41,444 nt of DNA, from NCBI RefSeq assembly GCF_000701405.1, contig NZ_JNIV01000038.1, forward strand, positions 1 through 41,444, written 5' to 3'. The position numbers were made by a program, and so were the translations under genes. Below the pieces are notes generated by a model. That model was not told where the DNA came from. It ran no database searches and saw nothing but the letters and a program-made list of their open reading frames with translations. The stretch is from Deinococcus marmoris DSM 12784 (GTDB lineage Bacteria > Deinococcota > Deinococci > Deinococcales > Deinococcaceae). Positions 1-10,873 of the stretch are shown here, piece by piece (within the stretch, counting starts at the first letter, position 1; every line of letters begins with the position of its first letter).

Positions 1-266
1 GGAACAAAGGCTTCCAGCAATTGACTCAAGAGAATGCGGCTGCCCTGCAATGGAAACCAGATGGCCCGGCTGAGAAAGTGATGGAATCTGGAGAATCCGG
101 TTTCATCACTCAGGCCGAGCAAGGTCAGGAGGGCAGAGATGGTGCGCTTGCGGGTGGCAAGGATGGACCCGACAAGCAAGGTTTGAGCAGTGATCCAGGT
201 GGGCTGGGTAAACATCTCGGCAAAAGGGGCGATAACATCGGTGAACCATTTTGGGACTTTGAACAT
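1..266 (-). CDS. Transposase, N-terminal part (runs off the left edge)
   Basis: The minus strand reads open from an ATG at 266 to the window edge, about 88 codons. The product starts MFKVPKWFTDVIAPFAEMF, followed by a QPTW segment and the stretch LLVGSILATRKRTISALL, then a RFHHFLSRAIW segment. This is the N-terminal layout of DDE transposases of the IS701-like group, which are common in Deinococcus. The catalytic DDE core would lie to the left and is not visible. GGAG touches the ATG directly, so initiation may be weak. A perfect hairpin (277-316) sits just upstream and may be the end of the element. The plus-strand reading of the same bases shows no recognisable protein. The family is assigned from pattern memory; the exact IS name is unknown. 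Confidence 0.72.
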   Translation of the reverse strand, partial: MFKVPKWFTDVIAPFAEMFTQPTWITAQTLLVGSILATRKRTISALLTLLGLSDETGFSRFHHFLSRAIWFPLQGSRILLSQLLEAFV

Positions 267-276
267 CTCCAAATGG

Positions 277-316
277 TTTCAGGCGGCGCTGAGATTTCTC
301 TCAGCGCCGCCTGAAA
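277..316. repeat. Perfect 18-bp hairpin at the end of the left IS
   Basis: Arms 277-294 and 299-316 are exact reverse complements around a 4-nt loop (TTTC). It lies between the transposase start and the chromosomal gene at 384. It has no U-tract on either side, so it is not a normal terminator. It may be a subterminal IS structure that shields the transposase from outside transcription, or the outer tip of the element. Confidence 0.6.
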
Positions 317-383
317 AAATGGACAAAGTCGAACTTAGACCCTCAGACTTTTTGACCCTTAGACCCTCCGAAGGAGTTCCCCC

Positions 384-1079
384 ATGTCCCCCCTCCCCTT
401 TCTTTTCCTGTTGCCCCTGCTGACGCCCGCGCCCATGAGCGCCGGGACAGTTCTGGGGCTGAGTACGCCGCCGCTGCATTTCGTGATCGCCGCCGATATG
501 ACGGGCAGCAGCAAGAATCCCGCCTACAAGTACGCCGAACAGGCCAGATTGCTGTCGCAGAGCATCATGCTCAATCAGGTGCGTTCAGGGGACACGCTCA
601 CCCTGCTCCGCATCTGCGAGGGCGTGCAGACGGTGGCCGACTTCAAATTCGCCTCCAAAAATGGCGCGCGGATGGGCAAGGCCGACATCCTGCGCTACAC
701 GGGCGCACTGACGCAGCCGTGTACCGGGCGGGGCAGCGCGATTACCGCCGGGCTGAGCAAGGCGAACGAGCTGACCGCCAGAACCGCAGGCACGGGCGAC
801 GTGATCGTGATGTTCACCGATGGGGCGCTGCTGGATGACCCGGCGCGGGGCAAGCTGGGAATTATTTTTGACAAGCTGCTGGGCCGCAAGGACACGCGCC
901 AGCTCTTCTTCGCGGGCCTGAGTCCAGAAAAGGACAAGAACGGTAACTCCATCCGCGACGGTTTCGTGAACGCGCTGGGCAAGGCGGGCAACGACGCGCG
1001 GGTGCTGACGGCGGGCGCGTATGACCTGAACAACGTCTACCCCACCTTCGCCGACGCCGTGAAAAAAGCCAGGAGGTAG
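384..1079 (+). CDS. Exported vWA-like protein of unknown role
   Basis: This 231-residue protein has a hydrophobic N-terminus (about residues 1-20, ending near PMSA) that looks like a signal peptide. A compact domain follows with a MIDAS-like loop D38-M-T40-G-S42 and a later FTDGA strand (D146), the arrangement of von Willebrand factor A metal-binding folds. The start is fixed by AAGGAG at 371-376. A GTG-started membrane protein follows after 5 nt with its own ribosome site, so the two look co-transcribed. vWA domains bind divalent metal and protein partners; a secreted copy paired with a coiled-coil membrane protein suggests an envelope complex, which is inference. I do not recognise a named family. 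Two copies of CTTAGACCCTC (334-344, 358-368) precede the gene. Confidence 0.75.
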   Translation: MSPLPFLFLLPLLTPAPMSAGTVLGLSTPPLHFVIAADMTGSSKNPAYKYAEQARLLSQSIMLNQVRSGDTLTLLRICEGVQTVADFKFASKNGARMGKADILRYTGALTQPCTGRGSAITAGLSKANELTARTAGTGDVIVMFTDGALLDDPARGKLGIIFDKLLGRKDTRQLFFAGLSPEKDKNGNSIRDGFVNALGKAGNDARVLTAGAYDLNNVYPTFADAVKKARR

Positions 1080-1084
1080 AGCCA

Positions 1085-2539
1085 GTGACCACCGACAGAA
1101 CGGTTGAAATCCACCTCTCCAAGAGAGAGCCAGAGCTGACCTCGCCTGAGTCTTCAGCCCCTCAGACCCCTAAGCCTTCAGACGGGGCCAGCGGCCCCAC
1201 GGACCCCGGAGCCTTTGACCTCTCCAGTTACGCCGCTGCCCTACCGCGCCCGGAAGCGCTGAGCGCCGAGCAATTCCTGCCGGTGCTGAGGCCGGAGCAG
1301 TTCTCGGAATTGCTGGACGATTTGAGGGGCGAGTTGCAACTGGTCCCAGATGAGGCGGCCCGCAGCGCCCTGACCTCACGGGCGAGAATATTGCGGCTGA
1401 ACGTGGACCAGTACCGCATCAATTACGACGCGGCCCGGACGACGCTGGACCGCGTGCTGGCCGAAACCGGCGTGGGCGTGCGCGGCTCCTGGGCACGGCA
1501 GCAGGACCACCTGAATTTCATGAACGTGGCCAGCGGCGATGTGGAGCGCGAATACCTGAAGGCCACCGAGGAGATTGAGGCCGCCCGCCAGGGCCGTTTT
1601 GAGGCGCTGACCCGCCACGGAGTGCGCCCTGATGTGAACAGCGCCGAGGGCTTTTACCACGAGCAGGCGCTGGCCGAACTGGCGCGCGAGGGCCACGCCC
1701 TGCGTCCACCGGAGGGCCGTTCGGGCAGCAAGAAGGTCTTCAATGCGTTTGCCGTGTTCAGCAAATTCTTTGTGGGCATCATCAGCGGCGTGAGCATCAA
1801 TCTGCTGTTCAACCCGGAAAGTCGGCTGTACATGACCGTCATCGCGCTGACCGCCGGGATCATGTTCAGCGTGCTGCTGCTGTGGCTGGTGGACGAGCTG
1901 GCGTACCGCGCCAAATTGGCGACGCGCACCCAGGGCATGGCGCGGCCTATCGCGTACCTGGGCGGCATCGTGGCCGTGACCGCGCTGTATCTGGGCGTGG
2001 AAGGTTACCTGAACTGGGACGGCATCCTGCGCGTGACCCAGCAGATTGCCGCCAACGCCGCGCAGCAGGGGCAATTAACTGATCTGAGTGCCGCCTCCGA
2101 TACGCCGACGGAGCCGCAACACTGGTCCCTGCTGGTCTTTACCCTCGCGCTGGTCAGCATGGCGGCGGGCGCGGCACTCATTCAGGGCCGCGAACGCGCC
2201 CGCATTCTGCTGGAGCGCGAACGGCTGGCAAGCAAGGTGGCCGAACTGAAGGTGGAAGGCCGTTACGCCGACGCCGCCCGCGCCACCGATCACGTCACCT
2301 ATCTGGAGATGGCCCGTGACCGCCTGGCCCCCCCGCGCGACGTGACCAGCCCGGACCACGCCCGCCTGAACGAGCGCGTCCTCAACCACTGGGAACAGGA
2401 ACGCGACGGGCAGGTGCAGAGCATCGCCGCCGATCTGGTGCGCGAGGCGAGGGCCGTGCAGGACGCCCTGGAAGCCTTCGCACAGGATTTGACCGGGGCC
2501 AAGCACCCGCAGACGCGACGGGGATTTGGGTTCTTGTAG
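1085..2539 (+). CDS. Multi-pass membrane protein with coiled-coil flanks
   Basis: 484 residues from a GTG start preceded by AGGAGGT, 5 nt after the vWA gene. The first 80 residues are Pro/Ser/Thr-rich and probably disordered. Residues about 85-215 are charged and helical (coiled-coil-like). Four hydrophobic segments follow at roughly 218-240, 244-268, 285-307 and 345-367, then a long charged helical tail rich in Arg/Glu/Ala. No catalytic motif is visible. Tight spacing to the exported vWA gene suggests a shared function, perhaps a membrane platform for the vWA protein. This is inference from context; no family was recognised. Confidence 0.72.
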   Translation: MTTDRTVEIHLSKREPELTSPESSAPQTPKPSDGASGPTDPGAFDLSSYAAALPRPEALSAEQFLPVLRPEQFSELLDDLRGELQLVPDEAARSALTSRARILRLNVDQYRINYDAARTTLDRVLAETGVGVRGSWARQQDHLNFMNVASGDVEREYLKATEEIEAARQGRFEALTRHGVRPDVNSAEGFYHEQALAELAREGHALRPPEGRSGSKKVFNAFAVFSKFFVGIISGVSINLLFNPESRLYMTVIALTAGIMFSVLLLWLVDELAYRAKLATRTQGMARPIAYLGGIVAVTALYLGVEGYLNWDGILRVTQQIAANAAQQGQLTDLSAASDTPTEPQHWSLLVFTLALVSMAAGAALIQGRERARILLERERLASKVAELKVEGRYADAARATDHVTYLEMARDRLAPPRDVTSPDHARLNERVLNHWEQERDGQVQSIAADLVREARAVQDALEAFAQDLTGAKHPQTRRGFGFL

Positions 2540-2861
2540 GGAGTGAAATGTAGGGCTTTTTGCTCCCTCCCTCTTCATGGGGGACTGGTACAGCTCGGTA
2601 CGAGAGGGCTGGGGACTTGCAAAGCTGCGAAGCAGAGGGGGTCAGGCGGGCATGGCATCCCAGAAACTCGTTTCCTGATGGCCCCCATTTTTTTCTGAGG
2701 GGCCAGGCAACTTGCCATATTTCCCCCCTCCCAGCCTCCCCCGCAAGGGGGGCGGGGCTAAAAGCTCTTATTGATCAGGCTGCCAGCTCTTCCAGCAGAA
2801 GGCGCTACCCTGGACTTTCCGCGCTCCTTTCCACCCCGGCACCCGCGCTAAACTCGCCCGC
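2540..2861. other. Intergenic region before alaS
   Basis: No convincing gene. It holds a G/C-rich hairpin (about 2733-2759: a C5 run and a G6 run around GCAA, with outer AGCC/GGCT pairing), a small GGCAA-c-TTGCC palindrome at about 2706-2716, and the alaS promoter. I looked for a T-box leader and found no T-box core or convincing specifier stem. Confidence 0.5.
2849..2854 (+). promoter_or_regulatory. -10 box of alaS (leaderless pattern)
   Basis: TAAACT lies 7 nt before the alaS ATG, and no Shine-Dalgarno precedes the ATG. This fits a transcript that begins at or next to the start codon. Confidence 0.55.
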
Positions 2862-5825
<2,964 letters not shown>

Positions 5826-5992
5826 GTTTATCTTTCAGCCTCAGCTCCGGTTCACCGCCTCCATGCAGGAGTTGACCACGACTGACGGGTGCGGCGCGCA
5901 ACGCGGTCAGGTCAGCGGCAGGGCCATCGTCCTTCAGCTCACCAGACTGACCCCTGGTTGATCAGATTGGCCTTCCGCTAACCTGACTGACC

Positions 5993-5998
5993 TATAGT
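5993..5998 (+). promoter_or_regulatory. -10 box of the beta-helix gene
   Basis: TATAGT ends 8 nt before the ATG at 6007, with no Shine-Dalgarno, as at several other genes here. Confidence 0.45.
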
Positions 5999-6006
5999 GG
6001 GCCTTC

Positions 6007-7215
6007 ATGCGCCCAGGTTTCCGCCTTCTATCTTCTGTGATGCTGTGCCTTCTGATCGTCAGTCCTGTGGGCGAAGCCCAGACGATCAAATACGACAAGC
6101 CCATCGTGATCCGCAAGGGCGGCACCTACCGGGGCAACTGGCAAAGCCTGGACCCCAAAGTGCCCGCCGTGACCGTGGCCACCAGCCAGAAGGTCATCAT
6201 CGAGCGGTCCAACATCCAGAGCAAGGGCACGCTGATCTACACCGCGTTCACCAGCGCCAACCTGACGGTCCGCAACACCAGGGGCGTGGCGCTCAATCCA
6301 GACCGGCCCCTCAAGGAATACCGCTATCCGGGCCGTTTCCTGGCCGCCGAGGAATTCAGGAACATCGTGCTGGAGAACAACGAGATGATCGGGACCTCGG
6401 GGATTTACCTGCGGGCCTACAAGGGGCGGGCGAAGCTGGGGGAAACCATCAAGATCCTGCGCAACAAAGCCCTGAATATCGACGGGCGCTACAGCGTGGG
6501 CAAGGGCCGCTACTCGGACAAGGAATACCGGCTGGTGCAGTTCGTGCAGTTCAACGCAGTCCGCAAGATCAGCGGCGCAGAGATCGCCTGGAATCAGGTC
6601 ATCAACCAGCCGGGCAAGAGCCGCCCCGAGGAAAACATCAACATGTATCTGTCCAGCGGCGTGCCCAGCAGCCGGATCAAGATCCACGACAACTACATTC
6701 AGGGGGCGTATGCCGTCAACCCACGGGTCAGCACCTACGCGGGCGGCGGCATCAACGCGGGCGACGGCAGCGCCAGGACTGTGGCCGAGGCGGCTGGCCA
6801 CGTGCTGGTCTACAGAAACCAGGTCGTGGCCACGTCCAACAACGGGATCGCCGTGTCTGCCGGTCACGATATCGAGGTCTACAACAACCGCATCATCGCC
6901 AGCGGATACTTGCCCAGCGGGGCACCCATTCCTGCCCAGAATGTCGGCCTGTACGTGTGGGACGCGGGCGGCGACAAGGCCAGGAAGACCTTTTTCAACA
7001 TCACGGTGCGCGACAATCTGGTGGCCTGGGGCAATCCTCTCAAGGGCCGCGAGGCCCAGAATCCCATCTGGTTTCCCGACTGCGAACCGGGCAAATGCCG
7101 TGCCAACAGAATCCTCCCTGGCCGCATCACCCTGACGATGGAACGCCAGGAATACACCCGCTGGCTGGCCAAATTGAAGTCGGCCAGAATCACGGTGGGA
7201 CCAGTTTCCAGGTAA
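6007..7215 (+). CDS. Exported right-handed beta-helix protein
   Basis: 402 residues. A signal peptide (about 1-24, cleavage near GEA-QT) is followed by repeated short strands of the form N.V/I..N.I..S..GI.., for example RNIVLENNEMIGTSGIYL, RIKIHDNYI and IEVYNNRIIASG. This is the pattern of parallel beta-helix proteins such as pectate-lyase-like or polysaccharide-modifying enzymes. It lies upstream of a polymerase-like membrane protein and a WecG/TagA transferase, so a role in trimming or binding an exported polysaccharide is reasonable inference. Two cysteines near the C-terminus (DCEPGKC) could form a disulfide. The catalytic residues cannot be assigned from sequence alone. Confidence 0.8.
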   Translation: MRPGFRLLSSVMLCLLIVSPVGEAQTIKYDKPIVIRKGGTYRGNWQSLDPKVPAVTVATSQKVIIERSNIQSKGTLIYTAFTSANLTVRNTRGVALNPDRPLKEYRYPGRFLAAEEFRNIVLENNEMIGTSGIYLRAYKGRAKLGETIKILRNKALNIDGRYSVGKGRYSDKEYRLVQFVQFNAVRKISGAEIAWNQVINQPGKSRPEENINMYLSSGVPSSRIKIHDNYIQGAYAVNPRVSTYAGGGINAGDGSARTVAEAAGHVLVYRNQVVATSNNGIAVSAGHDIEVYNNRIIASGYLPSGAPIPAQNVGLYVWDAGGDKARKTFFNITVRDNLVAWGNPLKGREAQNPIWFPDCEPGKCRANRILPGRITLTMERQEYTRWLAKLKSARITVGPVSR

Positions 7216-7242
7216 ACCGCCTCTGGCCAGGAGAAGCGCAGA

Positions 7243-7279
7243 GTCAGGCCGCCCGTTTATTTTTTATTAGCGGCCTGAC
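7243..7279 (+). terminator. Hairpin after the beta-helix gene
   Basis: GTCAGGCCGC (7243-7252) pairs perfectly with GCGGCCTGAC (7270-7279) around a T-rich 17-nt loop. No T-run follows, so it is either an atypical terminator or a processing or stability element between the beta-helix gene and the polymerase-like gene. Confidence 0.4.
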
Positions 7280-7497
7280 ATCTACATTCCGTCATGTCAC
7301 GAGGTTCGGGCCGGGTCCGTTCCCTCTTCTGGGAGAAGTATGTCTGCAAGCCGTCCGTCCACGCTGTTCCCCGCCCGAAATCGGCCTGCTTTCAGCTCGG
7401 CTGACACCCCTCAGCCCCAACACTTTCAGGGCGCACGGATTCTGGCGGTTTCCCTGCGCCCGCGTCCCTTCGTGGGAAAAATGACCGGGACTGACCT

Positions 7498-9036
7498 GTG
7501 AAGTCCATGCCGCTGCGGTCTTCCGGGGCCAGGGGTGAGCTGCCGCGCACCGGCTGGGCGGTGTGGCTGGCGCTGCTGCTGGCCGCGCTGCTGGTGGGCG
7601 TCCTGGCCAGTGTGCAGCCGCTGCTGGCCGGTGGCCTGACCGCCCTGATGGTCCTGCTGGCCGGGCTGGCGCGCGTGTGGAGCCGACTTTCGCAGTTTGC
7701 CCTGGGATTCATCGGCGTTTCGCTGATCGGCTACGCCTTTCTGGGCAAGGGCTACTCGTATATCGGTGTGCCGCCGCTATTCGTGGGCGAGATGGCACTG
7801 GGCCTGGGGTTGCTGGCGCTGTGGCGGGTCGGCACGGTGGGCGTCCGCCACTACCGGGGCCTGCTGGCGCTGCTGGGCGTGTTCCTGTTCATCGGCCTGA
7901 TCAATACCGTGCCGTACATCGGACTCTACAAAATCGATGCGCTGCGCGACGGCGTGACCTGGCTCTATGCGGCTTTCGCGCTGATCGTGGCGGGGCTGCT
8001 GCTGCGCCTGGGCTGGCTGGAACGGGTCACGGCGCAGTACGCCCGCCTCATTCCGTGGTTCCTGGCCGCTGCACCCCTGAGCTTCATCGTCTTCAAGCTG
8101 TTCGAGAAGGTCATTCCCGCGTGGCCGGGTAGCGATACCCCGCTGCTGTATCCCAAGGGTGGAGACATCGGCGTGCATCTGGCGGGCATCGTGGCCTTTT
8201 TGTTGCTGGGCCTGCACCACCGCTTTACACCGCCGGAGCGCCGCCGGAGCTGGCACGAATGGCTGTGGTGGGGCCTGATCCTGCTGGGCATCCTGGCCAC
8301 CTCTGAGAGCCGCGCCGCGACGCTGGCCATCGTCGCCAGTGGGGCGTTCATCGTCCTGCTGCGCCCCCGCAGCGGCTGGGGCCGTCCGGTGTATCTGGTG
8401 GCCGTGCTGCTGACCCTGCTGATCGCCACCAACTTCAAGGTCAATCTGGGCGGCCAGCGTGACATCTCTGCCGAGGCCCTGCTCCTGAATGTCCAGAGCA
8501 TCGCCGGGGACTCCGGCTCGGACGTACGCGAGGGCACCCGTACTTGGCGGCTGAACTGGTGGAACGACATCGTGGACTACACCGTCTACGGCCCCTATTT
8601 CTGGACCGGCAAGGGCTACGGCATCAATCTGGCCGACTCCGACGGGTATCAGGTGTACGAGGACCACTCACTGAGAAACCCGCACAACGGCCACATGACC
8701 TTCCTGGCCCGCTCCGGGGTGCCGGGCTTCCTGGCCTGGACGGCGCTGCAACTGGCCTTCGGCGTTTGCCTGCTGCGCGCCTCCGCCCGCGCACGCGCCG
8801 CCCGGAACACGCTGTGGGCCAATCTGAACCTGTGGATCTTTGCGTACTGGGCAGCCTTCCTGGTCAACGCCTCCTTCGACGTGTATCTGGAAGGCCCACA
8901 GGGCGGCATCTGGTTCTGGTGCCTGTTCGGCTTCGGGCTGGCTGCCCTGGAAACCCAGCGCCGCCAGTTCGCACGGTCTGACTCTCCCGCCTCACCTTCC
9001 GCTCTGCCTGTTCCCACCGCACTCAAGGAGTCCTGA
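7498..9036 (+). CDS. O-antigen ligase/polymerase-like membrane protein
   Basis: 512 residues with about ten to twelve hydrophobic segments starting at residue 18. A large loop after the mid-protein helices contains DVREGTRTWRLNWWNDIVDYT and later GKGYGINL and HNGHMTFLARSGVPG. The H-N-x-H in the last periplasmic loop is typical of the Wzy/WaaL (O-antigen ligase) family. These proteins join or polymerise lipid-linked glycan units on the outer face of the membrane. The start is uncertain: GTG 7498 and ATG 7507 are both in frame and neither has a clear ribosome site. The WecG/TagA gene follows 3 nt after the stop, implying one transcript. Confidence 0.82.
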   Translation: MKSMPLRSSGARGELPRTGWAVWLALLLAALLVGVLASVQPLLAGGLTALMVLLAGLARVWSRLSQFALGFIGVSLIGYAFLGKGYSYIGVPPLFVGEMALGLGLLALWRVGTVGVRHYRGLLALLGVFLFIGLINTVPYIGLYKIDALRDGVTWLYAAFALIVAGLLLRLGWLERVTAQYARLIPWFLAAAPLSFIVFKLFEKVIPAWPGSDTPLLYPKGGDIGVHLAGIVAFLLLGLHHRFTPPERRRSWHEWLWWGLILLGILATSESRAATLAIVASGAFIVLLRPRSGWGRPVYLVAVLLTLLIATNFKVNLGGQRDISAEALLLNVQSIAGDSGSDVREGTRTWRLNWWNDIVDYTVYGPYFWTGKGYGINLADSDGYQVYEDHSLRNPHNGHMTFLARSGVPGFLAWTALQLAFGVCLLRASARARAARNTLWANLNLWIFAYWAAFLVNASFDVYLEGPQGGIWFWCLFGFGLAALETQRRQFARSDSPASPSALPVPTALKES

Positions 9037-9039
9037 ACG

Positions 9040-9876
9040 ATGTCTTTTCCCACCTCACCCGATCTGCGCCCTGCCGTTTCCATCCCACCCTCCCCCACCC
9101 TGATCTCCCGCTCGATTCTGGGGATGCGGGTGGACGTCACCACCTATGCGGACGCCACGGCGCGTGTGATGGACTGGGCACGTTCGGGGCAGGGGCGCTA
9201 TGTCTGTGCCTCCAACGTCCACATGGTCATGGAGACCAGCGACAGCGCCGAATTCCGGGACGTGGTCAACGGGGCCGATCTGGTGACCTCTGACGGCGTG
9301 CCGCTGGTGTGGGCTTTAAAGGCGCTGGGCGTACCCCAGGCCGAGCGCGTCTACGGCCCCACCCTGATGCTGCATGTCTGCGAGGCCGCCGCCCGTGAGG
9401 GCGTGCCCATCGCCCTGTACGGCGGCACGCCCGAGAGCCTGGAGGAATTCGTCGTTTTCCTGCACTCGCACTATCCGGGCATCGAGATCGCCTGTCTGAT
9501 CGCCCCGCCCTTCCGCCCCCCTACCCCTGAGGAAGACGCGCTGTACACGCAGCAGATCGCCGATTCGGGGGCCAGGATCGTGTTCGTGGGCATCGGCTGC
9601 CCCAAGCAGGAGCGCTGGATGGCCGCCCACACAGGCCGCCTGGACGCCGTGCTGCTGGGTATGGGGGCCGCGTTCGACTTCCATTCCGGGCGGGTCAGGC
9701 AAGCCCCCGCCGCCATGCAGAAGCTGGGGCTGGAGTGGCTGTTCCGCCTGATCATGGAACCGCGCCGCCTGTGGAAACGTTATGCCAAGCACAACCCCCG
9801 TTTCGTGGGCAAGTTCATGCTGCAACTGCTGGGCCAGAAAGTGATTGACCGGGGACGGACAGCGAGCAGAGGCTGA
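9040..9876 (+). CDS. WecG/TagA/CpsF family glycosyltransferase
   Basis: 278 residues. Family hallmarks are visible: the N-terminal segment ILGMRVDVTTYADA, CASNVHMVMET, the D.V.SDGVPLVWA motif (reads ADLVTSDGVPLVW), and the C-terminal VGIGCPKQERWM and MGAAFDFHSG blocks. Members transfer N-acetylmannosamine or N-acetylmannosaminuronate from UDP-sugar to an undecaprenyl-linked glycan on the inner membrane face. AAGGAG at 9026-9031 ends inside the upstream gene. With the polymerase-like protein before it, this forms a short exopolysaccharide or cell-wall glycan operon. The exact sugar cannot be told from sequence. Confidence 0.92.
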   Translation: MSFPTSPDLRPAVSIPPSPTLISRSILGMRVDVTTYADATARVMDWARSGQGRYVCASNVHMVMETSDSAEFRDVVNGADLVTSDGVPLVWALKALGVPQAERVYGPTLMLHVCEAAAREGVPIALYGGTPESLEEFVVFLHSHYPGIEIACLIAPPFRPPTPEEDALYTQQIADSGARIVFVGIGCPKQERWMAAHTGRLDAVLLGMGAAFDFHSGRVRQAPAAMQKLGLEWLFRLIMEPRRLWKRYAKHNPRFVGKFMLQLLGQKVIDRGRTASRG

Positions 9877-9909
9877 GGGCTGGGCGGCACAATTCAGAGC
9901 AGGATGCGT

Positions 9910-9946
9910 TTCGGCGGTACAGGGGAGAACCCAGGGTGCCGCCGAA
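9910..9946 (+). terminator. Terminator-like hairpin after the WecG/TagA gene
   Basis: TTCGGCGG (9910-9917) pairs with CCGCCGAA (9939-9946), followed by TTATT. The 21-nt loop is long for an intrinsic terminator. Confidence 0.4.
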
Positions 9947-9949
9947 TTA

Positions 9950-9978
9950 TTGACTTGAGATATAAAATATGTTTTAAT
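9950..9978 (+). promoter_or_regulatory. Promoter of the DUF7662-like operon
   Basis: TTGACT (9950-9955) and TTTAAT (9973-9978) are spaced 17 bp. The -10 box ends 5 nt before the ATG at 9984, again giving a leaderless start. The stretch is much richer in A+T than its surroundings. Confidence 0.5.
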
Positions 9979-9983
9979 TCAGT

Positions 9984-10379
9984 ATGAAAAAAGTAAGTAT
10001 ACGAATCTCAGATGGTGAGCAGGAATTACAGTATCTGGTTTCGCCCGAAGTCGCAGGAAAGCTGGTACAGCAGCTCAATCAAGCGGTTTTTCCCGCCACT
10101 ATGCCGCTTCCGCAGGATTTTGACTTCACGCCCGTTTCGCCCAAATATCGGGGGCTTGCAAAGTATCTGCATGAACAGGACGCCGCCCCCGTTCCTCTGA
10201 CCTTCTCGCAGATTGAAGACATTCTGGGGGAAGCACTCAAGCCTTCGGCCAGAAAACATGCAGCGTGGTGGGCGAATACAGATAGTCACTCACAGGCAAC
10301 TGCGTGGCTGGCGGTGGGCTGGAAAACCAGTGAGCTTGACCTTGCCAGGGAAACCCTTGTATTTCAAAAAAGTAAGTGA
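9984..10379 (+). CDS. DUF7662-like protein
   Basis: 131 residues. The N-terminal 50 residues are a small beta-rich part (KKVSIRISDGEQELQYLV). The C-terminal half reads YRGLAKYLHEQD, then LTFSQIEDILGEALKPSARKHAAWWANT, then AWLAVGW. This matches the core I associate with DUF7662 (LTF.EIE..LG...P..A....WWAN). Function is unknown; the domain is seen in many bacteria, often in accessory regions. The gene opens a two-gene operon with the next frame 13 nt downstream. Its base composition is lower in G+C than the flanking glycan and antiporter genes, which hints at transfer. Family call is from memory of the motif, not a search. Confidence 0.7.
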   Translation: MKKVSIRISDGEQELQYLVSPEVAGKLVQQLNQAVFPATMPLPQDFDFTPVSPKYRGLAKYLHEQDAAPVPLTFSQIEDILGEALKPSARKHAAWWANTDSHSQATAWLAVGWKTSELDLARETLVFQKSK

Positions 10380-10392
10380 AAGGAGAAATGTC

Positions 10393-10803
10393 ATGACACT
10401 GTATTCACATCTGACCGAATTGGCCCTGACCCACGCTGTCCCTCCTGCGCAAGCCTGGGAGAACTCCGTGCAGATCCTGGGCGCACAGGGCATCGGCACA
10501 GCGTCCAGCAGAGGCAAGGGCTGTCCGAAGGCGGCGTTCGTGGGTCTGGCCGAGCATGGCTACGTCCGTGGATTCACTGCGTCATCTGACAGGCCGATGA
10601 GGGAAAACGCCCGCCATGCCTTATGTGCTTACCGCCTGTATGTGGCTGATCCCTCGTTGCTGGACCGCAAGGCTCTATGGTGGCAGGCTGTCGCTGCTGA
10701 GCGTGGCATCTCCCGTAAAAGTCAGAATGGCGTGCTGGATGTTATGACTGCACTGATCCAACAAGACGCTTTTCTTCCGGCAGCAGGGACAGCCTCACAC
10801 TGA
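10393..10803 (+). CDS. DUF6979-like protein
   Basis: 136 residues from ATG 10393, chosen because AGGAG lies at 10381-10385, 7 nt before it. An in-frame reading begins upstream at 10213 but overlaps the previous gene. The protein has a helical N-terminus (ALTHAVPPAQAWENSVQ) and the signature GKGCPKAAFVGLAEHGYVRGF, followed by RENARHALCAYRL. The CPK.AF.GL.E.G.V.G pattern resembles DUF6979, whose function is unknown. Coupling to the DUF7662-like gene suggests the pair works together. No toxin, nuclease or membrane motif is evident. Confidence 0.6.
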   Translation: MTLYSHLTELALTHAVPPAQAWENSVQILGAQGIGTASSRGKGCPKAAFVGLAEHGYVRGFTASSDRPMRENARHALCAYRLYVADPSLLDRKALWWQAVAAERGISRKSQNGVLDVMTALIQQDAFLPAAGTASH

Positions 10804-10860
10804 CCTGTCACAGCCCGGCACGCGATCAAACAGCGGCAGGGTCACTTCTCCCCGCCGCTC

Positions 10861-10866
10861 TACCAT
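10861..10866 (+). promoter_or_regulatory. -10 box of the antiporter gene
   Basis: TACCAT stands 7 nt before the ATG at 10874; no ribosome site is present. Confidence 0.5.
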
Positions 10867-10873
10867 TAAGCCC

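Noticed and set aside
21..314. 97-codon plus-strand frame at the left edge
   Set aside because: It is the shadow of the minus-strand transposase and shows no recognisable protein.
2540..2861. T-box riboswitch before alaS
   Set aside because: No T-box core or convincing specifier stem, and the promoter box lies 7 nt before the ATG, leaving no room for a leader.
5997..7484. 495-codon frame overlapping the beta-helix gene
   Set aside because: Gln/Arg/Gly-rich frame-shifted shadow with no signal peptide; the overlapping 402-residue protein has a clear one.
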